Notes: generated by a model not told the origin, from the letters alone. A stretch of 64,000 nucleotides of DNA from Rhodobacterales bacterium (GCA_002747035.1 PDRZ01000015.1:124001-188000); one strand, 5' to 3'; positions 16,466 through 25,286 are shown, numbered from the stretch's first letter. Numbers and translations are program-made.

Positions 16466-17311
16466 TTAACGCCCGGGCAGATCCTCTCGGGCGGGGGCGG
16501 GATCCCAGTTCTCGATCAGTGCCATGGCCTCGTCTGCCGAATCCACAAATCGGAACAGGCTGAGGTCCTCGGCCGAGATCGTGCCGGCATCTGAAAGTGC
16601 GTCCCAGTTTATGATTCTGGTCCAGAAGTCGCGGCCAAACAGAAGGAAGGGGACACGTTTCATCCGGCCTGTTTGAATCAGCGTGAGCGATTCAAACAGC
16701 TCGTCCAACGTACCGAACCCACCGGGGAAAATCGTGATCGCGCGGGCGCGCATCAGGAAATGCATCTTGCGGATCGCGAAATAGTGGAAGTTGAAACACA
16801 GGTCGGGCGTCACGTATTCATTGGGTGCCTGTTCGTGCGGCAGCACGATGTTCAACCCGATCGAGGCCCCGCCTGCGTCCTGCGCGCCCCGGTTGCCTGC
16901 CTCCATTACACCGGGGCCACCCCCGGTCACGACCACGTTCCTGTGCCCCCCGCTTTCCAGAGATTTCAGCGTCATCAGCCGGGCAAATTCCCGCGCCTCG
17001 TCATAAAAGGACGAAAGGTCGGCCAGCGTTTGCGTGCGCGCGGTTTGCTTTTTCGCAGGTTCCGGGATGCGGGCCCCGCCAAACATGACGATGGTGCTTT
17101 CGATTCCCTTTTCATCCAGCATCATCAGGGGCTTGAGCAGCTCCAGCTGCAATCGCACCGGGCGCAGTTCATCGCGGCACAGGAATTCATCGTCGGCAAA
17201 GGCGAGCCGATAGGCCGGGGCACGGGTTTGCGGGGTGTCTGGTACGTGTTCCGCGCTGTCCACATCGGTATGGGCATCACGGAACGGGTTCAGGCGGTCT
17301 TCTTTGGTCAC
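16466..17311 (-). CDS. LOG family protein (TIGR00730-type, Rossmann fold)
   Basis: A 281-residue member of the family once annotated as lysine decarboxylase. Characterised members release free bases from nucleoside 5'-monophosphates (cytokinin-activating type). Both signatures are present: GGGPGVMEAGNRGAQDAG and PGGFGTLDE. About 65 N-terminal residues precede the core (FRDAHTDVDSAEHVPDTP...), typical of the longer subgroup. The substrate cannot be assigned, and bacterial members also act as general nucleotide nucleosidases. It is convergent with asparaginase. Confidence 0.88.
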   Translation of the reverse strand: MTKEDRLNPFRDAHTDVDSAEHVPDTPQTRAPAYRLAFADDEFLCRDELRPVRLQLELLKPLMMLDEKGIESTIVMFGGARIPEPAKKQTARTQTLADLSSFYDEAREFARLMTLKSLESGGHRNVVVTGGGPGVMEAGNRGAQDAGGASIGLNIVLPHEQAPNEYVTPDLCFNFHYFAIRKMHFLMRARAITIFPGGFGTLDELFESLTLIQTGRMKRVPFLLFGRDFWTRIINWDALSDAGTISAEDLSLFRFVDSADEAMALIENWDPAPAREDLPGR

Positions 17312-17403
17312 TCGGGTACTCCCTGATTGCGCGTTTATCCATGGCCTATACTGCCTTTGGCGGAGGTATTCTAATCCCTTGTTGCCGGACGGGTTCTCGC
17401 GGG

Positions 17404-17915
17404 CTATTTGGGACCGGGCAGGCCAGGCGTGCCGGTACAGTTGGACAGGTCAAACACGAAACGCGCCATTTTATATGTGATCTCGTCCGGGCGGGTGTCG
17501 AGGATGTGGATTTTGCCTGTACTCAGTTTCATCTGGAACGGTTGGACCCCCACATAGGCACCATATCCGTTTCTAAAGCGTTCGCCCTTTCACCTGAGAC
17601 AGGGAAAAGGGCGAAGGCAGCGCGACATTTATGTGTTTCGCGCGTCCTGCCAACACCCCGTGAGTCAGGGTTTTGGCAGGACGTTTTAGGTTTGATGTGG
17701 CCACACAGATGGGTCGCATCGCCCACCGTCTGATTGTAGCTCAGGCTGTGATGCTGGGCCGAAAGCGGGTCGCGCACGCCCATATTCGCCAGGGCGATAT
17801 TGACCCGGCCAAGGGTGCCTTTTTCCAACGCGGCTTCGCTGCCGTCCAGCGTGAGAGGGGTGGATAGGGTCGCGGTGGGGAGGGCCGCGAGCACGAAGAG
17901 AAGCAGAATACGCAT
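17404..17915 (-). pseudogene. Secreted small-protein gene interrupted by a mobile repeat
   Basis: The 5' part encodes a signal peptide (MRILLLFVLAALPTATLS) and a mature region with VNIALANMGVRDPLSAQ and THLCGHIKP. At that point a 111-bp palindromic repeat (17576-17686) begins and the frame runs into repeat-encoded residues and stops at 17529. Past the repeat, in another frame, comes NGYGAYVGVQPFQMK... ending FVFDLSNCTGTPGLPGPK at the stop 17404-17406. Removing the repeat plus one flanking TA joins the halves in frame as CGHIKP-R-NGYGAYVGVQPF, and I recall this continuous pattern from homologous Rhodobacterales proteins. The gene was probably intact until recently. A truncated product of 128 residues could still be made. 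Confidence 0.8.
17576..17686. mobile_element. MITE-like TA-flanked palindromic element, class B, copy 1
   Basis: A non-coding 111-bp element with imperfect inverted ends (AAGCGTTC left, GGACGTTT right) bounded by TA at 17574-17575 and 17687-17688. Inside are two stem regions: CCCTTTCACCTGAGACAGGG (17585-17604) and TCCTGCCAA...TTGGCAGGA. It is nearly identical to 20406-20515. It interrupts a secreted-protein gene, and excision with one TA restores that frame, which supports a TA target duplication like that of IS630/mariner-type transposition. No transposase is encoded. Confidence 0.85.
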
Positions 17916-18021
17916 GTAACGCCCAATAGTTGCTTGGAATTTCCAAATGGATACCGGAACAATGGGACGAAATTGGGGCGTGGCCGGGTTGCGAACCGCG
18001 CCAGATCAGGGAGAGCGGGTT

Positions 18022-18942
18022 ATGGAGTGGAAAGACGCGATCAAGGCGGCGCAGGTGCGGATCACGGGCCATGTGGTGAAAACGCCGGTGATGCGGTTTG
18101 ACGGGTTCGGGTTGGGGGGTCCGATCCAGATCAAGCTTGAACAGGTTCAGCATTCGGGAAGCTTCAAGGCGCGGGGGGCGTTCAATACGCTGCTTTCGGG
18201 ACCCGTGCCCGAGGCCGGGCTTGTGGCGGCGAGCGGGGGCAATCACGGTGCCGCGGTTGCCTTTGCCGCGCATCGGCTGGGTCATGATGCCCATATTTTC
18301 GTTCCCGAGATGGCAGGACCTGCGAAAATCGCGCTGATCGAACGGTGTGGGGCGCAGTTGACGGTGGTGGGCGGGGAATATGCCAACGCCCTGGCCGCAG
18401 CGCAGGAGTATGAAGATGCGAGCGGGGCGATGCAGATTCATGCCTATGACGCACCGGCCACCGTGGCCGGGCAGGGCACCTGTTTTGCGGAATGGGAGGC
18501 GCAGGGGTTGGAGGCCGACACGGTTTTGATCGCCGTGGGCGGTGGCGGGTTGGTCGCCGGGGCGCTGGCGTGGTTTGCGGGCGGGCGCAAGGTGGTAGCG
18601 GTGGAGCCTGAAACCTCCTGTGCATTGAACGCGGCGCTGGCCGCCGGAGCGCCGGTGGACGTGGAGGTTTCCGGGGTGGCCGCCAATGCGCTGGGCGCGC
18701 GGCGGATCGGGGAGATTTGTTTCGGTCTGGCGCAGGAGGTTGGGGTCGCGTCGGTTCTGGTCACGGACGCGGCCATCACCACCGCGCAGGCCGCGTTGTG
18801 GCGTGAGGCGCGGCAGTTGGTGGAGCCAGCCGGGGCCACGGCCCTGGCTGCGTTGATGTCCGGGGCCTATCGCCCGGAGCCGGGCGAAAAGGTGGCGGTG
18901 TTGGTGTGTGGTGGCAATTTCGCGCCGGATCCGTTTGGGTGA
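18022..18942 (+). CDS. Threonine/serine dehydratase-like PLP enzyme
   Basis: Fold-type II PLP enzyme of 306 residues, related to catabolic threonine/serine dehydratases, which deaminate the amino acid to a 2-oxoacid. Lys49 in SGSFKARGAFN is the PLP lysine. ASGGNHGAAVAFAA binds the substrate carboxylate, and AVGGGGLVAG binds phosphate. There is no regulatory ACT domain. I placed the start at MEWKDAIKAA, since the preceding 25 codons look non-coding. A structured T-run terminator follows. Serine racemase-like or 3-hydroxyaspartate dehydratase activity is also possible in this family. Confidence 0.85.
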   Translation: MEWKDAIKAAQVRITGHVVKTPVMRFDGFGLGGPIQIKLEQVQHSGSFKARGAFNTLLSGPVPEAGLVAASGGNHGAAVAFAAHRLGHDAHIFVPEMAGPAKIALIERCGAQLTVVGGEYANALAAAQEYEDASGAMQIHAYDAPATVAGQGTCFAEWEAQGLEADTVLIAVGGGGLVAGALAWFAGGRKVVAVEPETSCALNAALAAGAPVDVEVSGVAANALGARRIGEICFGLAQEVGVASVLVTDAAITTAQAALWREARQLVEPAGATALAALMSGAYRPEPGEKVAVLVCGGNFAPDPFG

Positions 18943-18951
18943 GCGCAGGGT

Positions 18952-19045
18952 AAAGACGCGCTTGGGCGGTTTCCCACCCTTGTGAGCGGGCGGTTGTGGC
19001 CAGGGTTTTGCGATCCCACCCCAACCGCCACGCGCGCGTCTTTTT
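18952..19045 (+). terminator. Probable structured terminator after the PLP dehydratase
   Basis: AAAGACGCGC (18952-18961) pairs with GCGCGTCTTT (19034-19043), ending in a five-T run. A nested GGCGGTT/AACCGCC pair lies inside. The stem is long-range, so efficiency is uncertain. Confidence 0.5.
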
Positions 19046-19160
19046 CAGGTTCAGGGCGGTGTCGATTATGAAGGAGGGCGCGTCGCATTGATCCGGGGCA
19101 GGATTTGCGCGTATATGCGACGGTAACGCAAGGGACAGACCCAAGGGAGATTCTGAAAAC

Positions 19161-19988
19161 ATGTCGAACGCCGCATTGGAAACCGCAATCGAAGCTGCGT
19201 GGGATGCGCGCGATAGCATCACCTCCGCCACCACCGGCGAAACCCGCGAGGCCATTGAGGACACGTTGAACGCGCTGGACAGTGGTAGTCTGCGTGTGGC
19301 CGAACGTCAGGATAACGGGGACTGGCATGTGAATCAGTGGGCCAAGAAGGCCGTGCTTCTGGGTTTCCGCCTGAAGGACATGGAAGAGCAAACCGGCGGG
19401 CCACAGGGTGGCGGCTGGTGGGACAAGGTCGACAGCAAGTTCAAGGGCTGGGGCGATAACCAGTGGAAGGCGGCCGGGTTCCGCGCCGTGCCCAACTGTG
19501 TCGTGCGCAAGTCGGCCTATGTGGCACCGGGCGTGGTGCTGATGCCGTCCTTTGTCAACCTTGGTGCCTATGTGGATGAAGGCACCATGGTCGATACCTG
19601 GGCCACCGTGGGATCCTGTGCCCAGATCGGCAAGAACGTGCACCTGTCGGGTGGCGTGGGCATTGGCGGAGTGCTGGAGCCGATGCAGGCGGGTCCGACC
19701 ATCATCGAGGACAATTGCTTTATTGGTGCGCGCTCGGAAGTGGTCGAGGGCTGTATTGTGCGCGAAGGTTCGGTTTTGGGCATGGGCGTGTTCATTGGCC
19801 AGTCCACCAAGATCGTGGATCGCGAAACCGGTGAGGTGATGTATGGCGAAGTGCCCTCGGGTTCGGTTGTTGTGGCCGGGTCGATGCCCAGCAGGAACGG
19901 TATTAACCTGTACTGTGCCGTGATCGTGAAACGCGTGGACGCACAAACCCGGTCGAAAACTTCGATCAACGAGCTGTTGCGCGACTGA
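19161..19988 (+). CDS. dapD: 2,3,4,5-tetrahydropyridine-2,6-dicarboxylate N-succinyltransferase
   Basis: Transfers succinyl from succinyl-CoA to tetrahydrodipicolinate in the succinylase branch of lysine and diaminopimelate synthesis. It has 275 residues, the usual size. An N-terminal helical domain ([16 protein letters not shown]) precedes the left-handed beta-helix built of hexapeptides ([41 protein letters not shown]). The C-terminal part has [19 protein letters not shown] typical GGGAGA ribosome site lies upstream. A strong terminator follows about 30 bases past the stop, so the gene stands alone. Confidence 0.97.
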   Translation: MSNAALETAIEAAWDARDSITSATTGETREAIEDTLNALDSGSLRVAERQDNGDWHVNQWAKKAVLLGFRLKDMEEQTGGPQGGGWWDKVDSKFKGWGDNQWKAAGFRAVPNCVVRKSAYVAPGVVLMPSFVNLGAYVDEGTMVDTWATVGSCAQIGKNVHLSGGVGIGGVLEPMQAGPTIIEDNCFIGARSEVVEGCIVREGSVLGMGVFIGQSTKIVDRETGEVMYGEVPSGSVVVAGSMPSRNGINLYCAVIVKRVDAQTRSKTSINELLRD

Positions 19989-20015
19989 TCTCTGCCGTCT
20001 TCCCGGTCGTATTCA

Positions 20016-20047
20016 CGCTGCCCCGGACCACCGGGGCGGCGTTTTTT
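20016..20047 (+). terminator. Rho-independent terminator after dapD
   Basis: CGCTGCCCCGG and CCGGGGCGGCG form an 11-bp stem (one G-T pair) around ACCA, followed by six Ts. Confidence 0.92.
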
Positions 20048-20405
20048 GCGTCCGCAGGAGATTTTTCCGACGGAGCGGCGTTGGCCGAACGTAGCAGGTA
20101 GGAACAGAACAAGTCGGGTCGGGAAAAATGGTACGGATCGTAGTGTTGGTGGGGTTGATGCTGTTGGCACAGGTGCTTGACCAGGGGGGCGGCCGCGACC
20201 CCGTGCGTACGGGCGGCGCGTTTGGGTCGGCTGTTCCGGTCTCTGTGGTCCCGTCGCCTGTGGTCCGACTGTCTGTGGCGCACACTGCTTTGGTGACAAT
20301 TTTGGTCACGGTTCGGTCCTGAGACCTAGCTGGTCCTCAGATCAGTCGTGGGTTCCGAACCTGCGGTTTGAAATCCGGGCGCGGGGGCCGTTTTTGCGCA
20401 GGCTA
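20048..20405. other. Intergenic stretch without a convincing gene
   Basis: Between the dapD terminator and a class B repeat. A 64-codon plus-strand frame (20128-20322) begins MVRIVVLVGLMLLAQVLDQ, but its second half is low-complexity Val/Ser, driven by a near-tandem CTGTGGTC motif, and it has only a weak ribosome site. I would not call it a gene. Nothing else is evident. Confidence 0.5.
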
Positions 20406-20515
20406 AAGCGTTCGGTCTTTAACCTGAGACAGGGAAAAGGGCGAAGGCCGCGCGACATTTATGTGTTTCGCGCGTTCTGCCAAAAACCCGTGAGTCAGGT
20501 TTTGGCAGGACGCTT
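20406..20515. mobile_element. MITE-like palindromic element, class B, copy 2
   Basis: About 110 bp, same order of blocks as 17576-17686: AAGCGTTC, then CCTGAGACAGGGAAAAGGGC, GAAGGC-GCGCGACATTTATG, TGTTTCGCGCG, a TGCC...GTGAGTCAGG stem, then TTGGCAGGACGCTT. Left flank TA, right flank TG (probably a decayed TA). It lies about 90 bases upstream of the next gene and could carry part of its promoter region. Confidence 0.85.
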
Positions 20516-20608
20516 TGGGAAGCGCACGGTTGATGGGCTCGCCCGGGGGTGGACCTTTGCCGCCAAATTGGGCATTTCGGAGCAAAGCAACCGCAAAGGG
20601 GCCGTGTG

Positions 20609-20956
20609 ATGGGCGAGAAGAAGAGCGAGAAGCGCAAGTCGCGGCAACAGGTTTACACCTTGCTGGTTCAGATCGGCCGCAAGGACGGGGACGGGTTGCC
20701 CGAGGGTGCCACGGGTGCCGCGTTGATGGTGTTTGCCAGCGGTGTGGACGAGGCGGAAGCGGTGCGCGAAACGGTGGCCATTCTGAAACAGGCCGATACC
20801 GCGCCTCTGGATGTCACGGGTTATGGCACGTTGGAAGAACGCCAGGCCGAGGGCCATGACATTTCCGACGAGGAGCGCGAGTTGATGGACCGCGCTCTTG
20901 CCGAAAATTCCGTCATCGTGGTGCAGATGACCCCGTTTTTCGACGAAGACGAATAA
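20609..20956 (+). CDS. Conserved-looking hypothetical cytoplasmic protein
   Basis: A 115-residue acidic protein, MGEKKSEKRKSRQQVYTLL..., with a basic start, one alpha/beta unit (VYTLLVQIG, GAALMVFASGVDEAEAVRETVAIL), and an acidic tail ending FFDEDE. It has no signal or membrane segment. I do not recognise the family. The alternation of strand, helix (AEAVRETVAILKQ) and strand (PLDVTGYG, SVIVVQMTPF) suggests a small ferredoxin-like fold. Start chosen at 20609 after AAAGGGG. The gene lies just downstream of a class B repeat and upstream of a HAD-hydrolase remnant. Confidence 0.7.
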   Translation: MGEKKSEKRKSRQQVYTLLVQIGRKDGDGLPEGATGAALMVFASGVDEAEAVRETVAILKQADTAPLDVTGYGTLEERQAEGHDISDEERELMDRALAENSVIVVQMTPFFDEDE

Positions 20957-20966
20957 GCCCGCAGGG

Positions 20967-21125
20967 GCAGGTTTTCCGAATCTTGACGGGGCTTTGACCG
21001 ATCCCGCGCCCGGAATCCTGGGGTTGTTTCGCTATGCGTTGGACAAGATCGGGTTGGGGGATGGGCCGGACGATTTGAACCGGATCATCGGGTCACCCCT
21101 TGGCGACAGCTTTTGCCGACGGTGA
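20967..21125 (+). pseudogene. Remnant of a HAD-family (phosphoglycolate phosphatase-like) hydrolase
   Basis: Without a start codon, an open frame of 52 codons reads AGFPNLDGALTDPAPGILGL, FRYALDKIGLGD, GPDDLNRIIGSPLGDSF and stops at 21123-21125. This is the N-terminal pattern of HAD hydrolases (DLDGTLTDP-x-GI, then RYAL-x-LG, then GPPL-x-SF), but the catalytic first Asp is replaced by Asn and nothing of the rest follows. It lies directly after the stop of the 115-residue gene and upstream of the GAPDH gene. Best read as a decayed 5' fragment. Confidence 0.6.
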
Positions 21126-21233
21126 TGGCACCCATATTGGTCCGGGTTTTTCGCGCATAATTGGCTCTGGTGAGCCATCCTATTTGCAGGGTAATGTCAA
21201 TCCCACTGACCTGTTTCAGCAAAGGGTAAGACC

Positions 21234-22244
21234 ATGGAGACCCGTACAGTACGTACACGGATTGCGATCAATGGGTTCGGGCGGATAGGCCGGTCCATCC
21301 TGCGGCTTTTGCACGGCGCGCGCGCCGGGGAAGGGTTCGAACTGGTGGCGATTAACGATATCGCGCCGCTGGAGAGCTGTGCCTATCTGTTTCAATATGA
21401 CAGCGTTTTCGGCCCTTTTGCGGGGGAGGTGCGCCACGTGCCGGGCGCGTTGATTGTCGAGGGCAAGCGAATCCCGTTTGCAAATGAACCGGATATAGGT
21501 GCGCTGGACCTTGGGGACGTGGATGTGGTGTTGGAATGCACGGGCGCGGCAGGCAACCGCGCCACGGCGATGCGCGGGCTTGAGGCCGGGGCGCGCGCGG
21601 TGTTGATCTCTGGCCCGTCGGGGGCGGCGGATGTGACGGTGGTTTCTGGGGCGAATGACGGTGATCTGGGGGATCGGAAGATCGTGTCCAATGCCAGTTG
21701 TACCACCAATGCCCTGGCACCTTTGCTCAGGCTGCTGGACGATCATTGGGGGGTGGAAAGCGGCCATATGACCACGGTGCATTGTTACACCGGAAGCCAG
21801 CCGACGATTGACAAACCGCGTGACGATCTGGTGCGCAGCCGGGCGGCGGCCCTGTCCATGGTGCCAACCACCACCAGTGCGGCGCGTCTTATTGGTGAGG
21901 TTCTGCCGGGTCTGGCAGGGCGGATCGAGGCGCGGGCGGTGCGGGTTCCGACGGCGAGCGTATCGGCCATAGACCTGACCCTTCAGACCCGCGACGAGGT
22001 GACGGTGCAAGAGGTGAACGCAGTTTTGGAACGGGCGGCCGGGCAAAGCCCGTTGTTTGGGTTCATCAGCCAGCCACTGGTTTCGACCGACCTGCGCGCA
22101 CGGCCCGAAAGCATCGTGATGAGCGGGCGGGAGACCAGCGTGTCACTGGGTGGATTGCTGCGCGTGTTCGGATGGTATGACAACGAATGGGGGTTTTCCA
22201 ACCGGATGCTGGACATGGCCGCGAAGATGAGCGCGCGTGGATGA
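21234..22244 (+). CDS. gap: Type I glyceraldehyde-3-phosphate dehydrogenase family enzyme
   Basis: NAD(P)-dependent dehydrogenase of 336 residues that phosphorylates and oxidises a phospho-aldehyde. INGFGRIGRS binds the cofactor and AIND fits NAD. Cys156 in SNASCTTN and His183 in TTVHCYTG are catalytic. Several positions differ from the standard glycolytic enzyme: ISGPSGAADVTVV in place of ISAPAK, and SGANDGDL in place of YGVN. This may therefore be a second paralog, or an erythrose-4-phosphate dehydrogenase relative. Start 21234 follows AAGGGTAAGACC. A perfect 12-bp hairpin follows the stop. No other glycolytic gene is in the window. Confidence 0.85.
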   Translation: METRTVRTRIAINGFGRIGRSILRLLHGARAGEGFELVAINDIAPLESCAYLFQYDSVFGPFAGEVRHVPGALIVEGKRIPFANEPDIGALDLGDVDVVLECTGAAGNRATAMRGLEAGARAVLISGPSGAADVTVVSGANDGDLGDRKIVSNASCTTNALAPLLRLLDDHWGVESGHMTTVHCYTGSQPTIDKPRDDLVRSRAAALSMVPTTTSAARLIGEVLPGLAGRIEARAVRVPTASVSAIDLTLQTRDEVTVQEVNAVLERAAGQSPLFGFISQPLVSTDLRARPESIVMSGRETSVSLGGLLRVFGWYDNEWGFSNRMLDMAAKMSARG

Positions 22245-22245
22245 G

Positions 22246-22298
22246 GCATCCGGGGGGCGGATGTCCCGCCCACCCACCCCCATCCACCCCCCGGATGC
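22246..22298. terminator. Long perfect hairpin after gap
   Basis: GCATCCGGGGGG and CCCCCCGGATGC form a perfect 12-bp stem around a 29-base pyrimidine-rich loop, starting one base after the gap stop codon. There is no T-run, so it may act as an mRNA end or a weak terminator. Confidence 0.5.
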
Positions 22299-22477
22299 GC
22301 AGGATTTGATGGTCTGTGCGCAAACAGTTGCCGTGTCGGCGGAGTTTGTGTTTTCTGCGCGCGGGGCAGTGGGGCGCAACGGGGCAATTTGTGGAAAAGC
22401 CATAAACTGTTCCGCCACTCTCGGGGTTGGCCTTTTGTCCGGTGCCGGGCATCATCGCCGCAAAGAGGGAGAAAAGC

Positions 22478-22834
22478 ATGGCCGGGTATCTGACCACTCA
22501 TGTTCTGGACACCGCGCGGGGATGCCCTGCGCAGGGCGTCAGGATCGCGCTTTATCATGTGTCCGGGACTTCGCATCGTAAGATCGCTGAAGCTGTGACC
22601 AATGCCGACGGGCGCACCGATGCGCCGATTTTGCCCGAGGGCGAATTCAAAACCGGCATCTATGAGTTGATCTTTTTCGCCGGGGATTATTTGCGTGACA
22701 GCGGGCAGGGAGGGGCGGAGCCCATGTTTCTTGATCAGATCCCGATCCGGTTCGGCATGAGCGACGCCGCCGCGCATTACCACGTGCCCCTGTTGCTGTC
22801 GCCTTTCGGCTATTCCACCTACCGGGGAAGTTGA
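22478..22834 (+). CDS. uraH: 5-hydroxyisourate hydrolase (transthyretin-like)
   Basis: Hydrolyses 5-hydroxyisourate, the product of urate oxidation, to OHCU in purine breakdown. It has 118 residues. The start motif [21 protein letters not shown] and the C-terminal YSTYRGS are hallmarks that separate the enzyme from transthyretin. The start at [10 protein letters not shown] follows AGAGGGAG. It lies 1.2 kb upstream of puuD, whose product it processes, with the LysR gene convergent between them. The next enzymes (OHCU decarboxylase, allantoinase) are not in the window. Confidence 0.95.
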   Translation: MAGYLTTHVLDTARGCPAQGVRIALYHVSGTSHRKIAEAVTNADGRTDAPILPEGEFKTGIYELIFFAGDYLRDSGQGGAEPMFLDQIPIRFGMSDAAAHYHVPLLLSPFGYSTYRGS

Positions 22835-23038
22835 AGGGCACGCGCGGGGGCGGTCGGGTGCGGTAAGCTTTCGGCAGAGCATTTCCTTTTTATGTGAGGA
22901 GGTGAATACTCTGCGCTGTTGATCATCGGTGCGGTTTTGGCGTTTGACTTTGGCTCTCTGACACTGCCATCGCACATGGTTTTGCCTGCAAACAGGCGCT
23001 TGAGGGCCAATGGGTGTGTCGCCCTCTCAAATACCCCG

Positions 23039-23944
23039 TCAGGCCCGCTTCAACCGTTCCGCGATCCTTTCGGCCATGAAGTCGAGAAACAGCCGGGCCT
23101 TTGGGTCCTGGCGTTTGCGGTGGGGGTACAGGGCGGCGAGTTGCACGGGGATCGGGGGCATGTCGGGCAATACCGGGACCAATGTGCCCGCGTCCAGATG
23201 CGGTGCCAGTTCGAATTCGGGTTTCAGAATGATCCCGTGCCCGTCCAGCGCCCAGTTGGTCAGCACATCCCCATCATCGGATTCATACGGGCCTGACACG
23301 GCAACACGTTTCACCCCGTGTGAGGTTTGGAGAGGCCATTGGAATTCCGGTGCGCCGGGATAGCGCAGGTTCAGGCAGTCGTGATTGTCGGTCAGGTCCC
23401 GCGCATCGCCTGGCGCGCCACGAGCCGCGATATAGTCCGGCGCTGCACATAGAAGGCGTGGGCAATCGGCGATCTTGCGGATTTTCAACGTGCTGTCCGT
23501 AGGGGTGCCCAGAAAAAAGGCGATATCCAGCCCTTCTTCGGTCAGGTCCAGCTTGCGGTCCGAGAGACGCAGACGCAGAGTGATCAGCGGGAAGCGCGCC
23601 TTGAATTCCGGCACCAGGGGGGCCACCAGGCGGCGGCCGATCCCAAGTGGTGCGGCCACGTGCAAGGTTCCGCGTGGGGCGTCGGTTGTGGAGGCTATGG
23701 CGGCTTCGGCTTCATGGACCGCTTCGAGAATGCGCAAAGCGCCGTCATAGAAGATCCGCCCCTGTTCCGTGGCCGACAGTTTCCGGGTTGTGCGTTGAAA
23801 GAGGCGGGTGTTCAGGTGTTCTTCTAACTGTTGAATGCGCGACGAGGCCACGGCGGGAGAGATGCGTTGATCCCGCGCGGCGGCGGACATCGAACCCAGT
23901 TCATGGACACGCACAAAGGTTCGGATATTGTCCAGATATGACAT
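23039..23944 (-). CDS. LysR family transcriptional regulator
   Basis: A 301-residue regulator with an N-terminal winged helix-turn-helix (YLDNIRTFVRVHELGSMSAA, ARDQRISPAVASSRIQQLEE), a linker helix, and a periplasmic-binding-like effector domain (GTLHVAAPLGIGRRLVAPL) of the CrgA/AaeR-like branch. It is divergent from puuD with about 110 bp between start codons and convergent with uraH. The usual LysR arrangement suggests it controls the puuD-xdh-guaD-ade operon in response to a purine intermediate. That is inference from position. Confidence 0.93.
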   Translation of the reverse strand: MSYLDNIRTFVRVHELGSMSAAARDQRISPAVASSRIQQLEEHLNTRLFQRTTRKLSATEQGRIFYDGALRILEAVHEAEAAIASTTDAPRGTLHVAAPLGIGRRLVAPLVPEFKARFPLITLRLRLSDRKLDLTEEGLDIAFFLGTPTDSTLKIRKIADCPRLLCAAPDYIAARGAPGDARDLTDNHDCLNLRYPGAPEFQWPLQTSHGVKRVAVSGPYESDDGDVLTNWALDGHGIILKPEFELAPHLDAGTLVPVLPDMPPIPVQLAALYPHRKRQDPKARLFLDFMAERIAERLKRA

Positions 23945-24053
23945 GAAGTCCCCGGTTTTCAGGTTTTGTTTGAAAGTGATGGGGATTTATTGGTGGTTCA
24001 AGGGAAAACCGCGTGCCCATAGGATCGGGATTGCGAAAACAGGGAGCAAACAC

Positions 24054-25286
24054 ATGCTGGAGGCGATACTGTGGGAGTGGCTGGAGTTTGCCATTCGGTG
24101 GCTGCACGTGATCACCGCGATCGCCTGGATCGGGTCGTCCTTTTATTTCATCGCTTTGGACCTTGGGCTGCGCCGCGAAGGTGATCTGGGCGGTGCGGAT
24201 GGCGAGGAGTGGCAGGTCCACGGGGGCGGGTTTTACCATGTCCGAAAATATCTGGTGGCGCCCAAGGCGATGCCCGAGCATCTGACATGGTTCAAATGGG
24301 AGAGCTATTCCACATGGTTGTCCGGGGCGGCGTTGTTGATGGTGGTTTACTGGGCGGGCGGGGAGCTTTACCTGATTGATCCGCAACGGGCCGAGTTGCA
24401 GCTTTGGCAGGGGATCGCGATTTCGGCGGTGTCGCTGTCCCTTGGCTGGGTGATTTACGATGTGCTGTGCAAATCGGCGCTGGGGGAAAGGCCGACGGTG
24501 TTGATGCTGTTGCTGTTCCTCATGCTTGTGGCCATGGGGTGGGGGTATACGCAGGTGTTCACGGGCCGGGCGATGATGTTGCACCTTGGCGCGTTTACGG
24601 CGACGATCATGACGGCGAACGTGTTTTTCATCATCATGCCGAACCAGCGGATCGTGGTTGCCGACCTGAAGGCCGGGCGCAAGCCGGACCCGAAATACGG
24701 CAGGATTGCCAAGCTGCGATCAACCCACAACAATTATCTGACTTTGCCGGTCATCTTCCTGATGCTCAGCAATCACTACCCGCTTGCCTTTGGCACAGAG
24801 TATAATTGGGTCATTGCCGCGCTGGTTTTTCTTATGGGGGTGACGATCCGGCATTTTTTCAATTCGATGCATGGGCGCCGGGGCATGAAATGGTGGACCT
24901 GGGCGGTGACGGCGGCGTTGTTTGCGGCGATCATCTGGTTGTCGGCGCTGGGCGTGCCGGACGCCGCGCGGGCCTATGACGCCGCCGAGGCGCGCGATCT
25001 GACCCCGGCGGAGCAGCGGTTTGCCGAGGCCGAGGGGTTCGCGGATGTGGCTGATATCGTGTTGGGGCGCTGTTCCATGTGCCATGCACGGGAACCGGGA
25101 TGGGACGGGATTGGCCATGCCCCGAAGGGTGTGTACCTGGAAACCGCGCAGGACGTGGCGGCCTATGCGCGGCAGATTTATGTGCAGTCGGGGGTGAGTG
25201 TGGCCATGCCTCCGGCCAATGTCAGTTGGATGGAACCCGAAGAGCGCGCAGAGATCGCGCGTTGGTATTTGGCGGCTGGATCGTAA
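24054..25286 (+). CDS. puuD: Membrane urate hydroxylase with C-terminal cytochrome c domain
   Basis: PuuD-type urate oxidases are integral membrane proteins that oxidise urate to 5-hydroxyisourate and pass electrons to the respiratory chain instead of making hydrogen peroxide. The protein has 410 residues: about eight membrane segments (for example WLHVITAIAWIGSSFYFIAL, TVLMLLLFLMLVAMGWGY) with conserved His and Trp, then a C-terminal c-type haem domain with C340-S-M-C-H344 and a possible axial Met in VSVAMPPANVSW. The start at MLEAILWEWL has AGGGAG upstream. It heads the purine operon and supplies substrate for UraH. Confidence 0.94.
   Translation: MLEAILWEWLEFAIRWLHVITAIAWIGSSFYFIALDLGLRREGDLGGADGEEWQVHGGGFYHVRKYLVAPKAMPEHLTWFKWESYSTWLSGAALLMVVYWAGGELYLIDPQRAELQLWQGIAISAVSLSLGWVIYDVLCKSALGERPTVLMLLLFLMLVAMGWGYTQVFTGRAMMLHLGAFTATIMTANVFFIIMPNQRIVVADLKAGRKPDPKYGRIAKLRSTHNNYLTLPVIFLMLSNHYPLAFGTEYNWVIAALVFLMGVTIRHFFNSMHGRRGMKWWTWAVTAALFAAIIWLSALGVPDAARAYDAAEARDLTPAEQRFAEAEGFADVADIVLGRCSMCHAREPGWDGIGHAPKGVYLETAQDVAAYARQIYVQSGVSVAMPPANVSWMEPEERAEIARWYLAAGS

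Noticed and set aside
17569-17693. A 4-base GTTT target duplication around the class B element
   Set aside because: GTTT flanks the element on both sides, but removing the element with one GTTT leaves the host gene out of frame, whereas the TA interpretation restores it.
18867-19946. 359-codon minus-strand frame opposite dapD
   Set aside because: Antisense to a clear DapD; His/Thr/Arg-rich with no recognisable domain.
20128-20322. Small plus-strand protein starting MVRIVVLVGLMLLAQ
   Set aside because: The hydrophobic start is suggestive, but the rest is low-complexity from a DNA repeat, and no ribosome site of quality or family pattern supports it.
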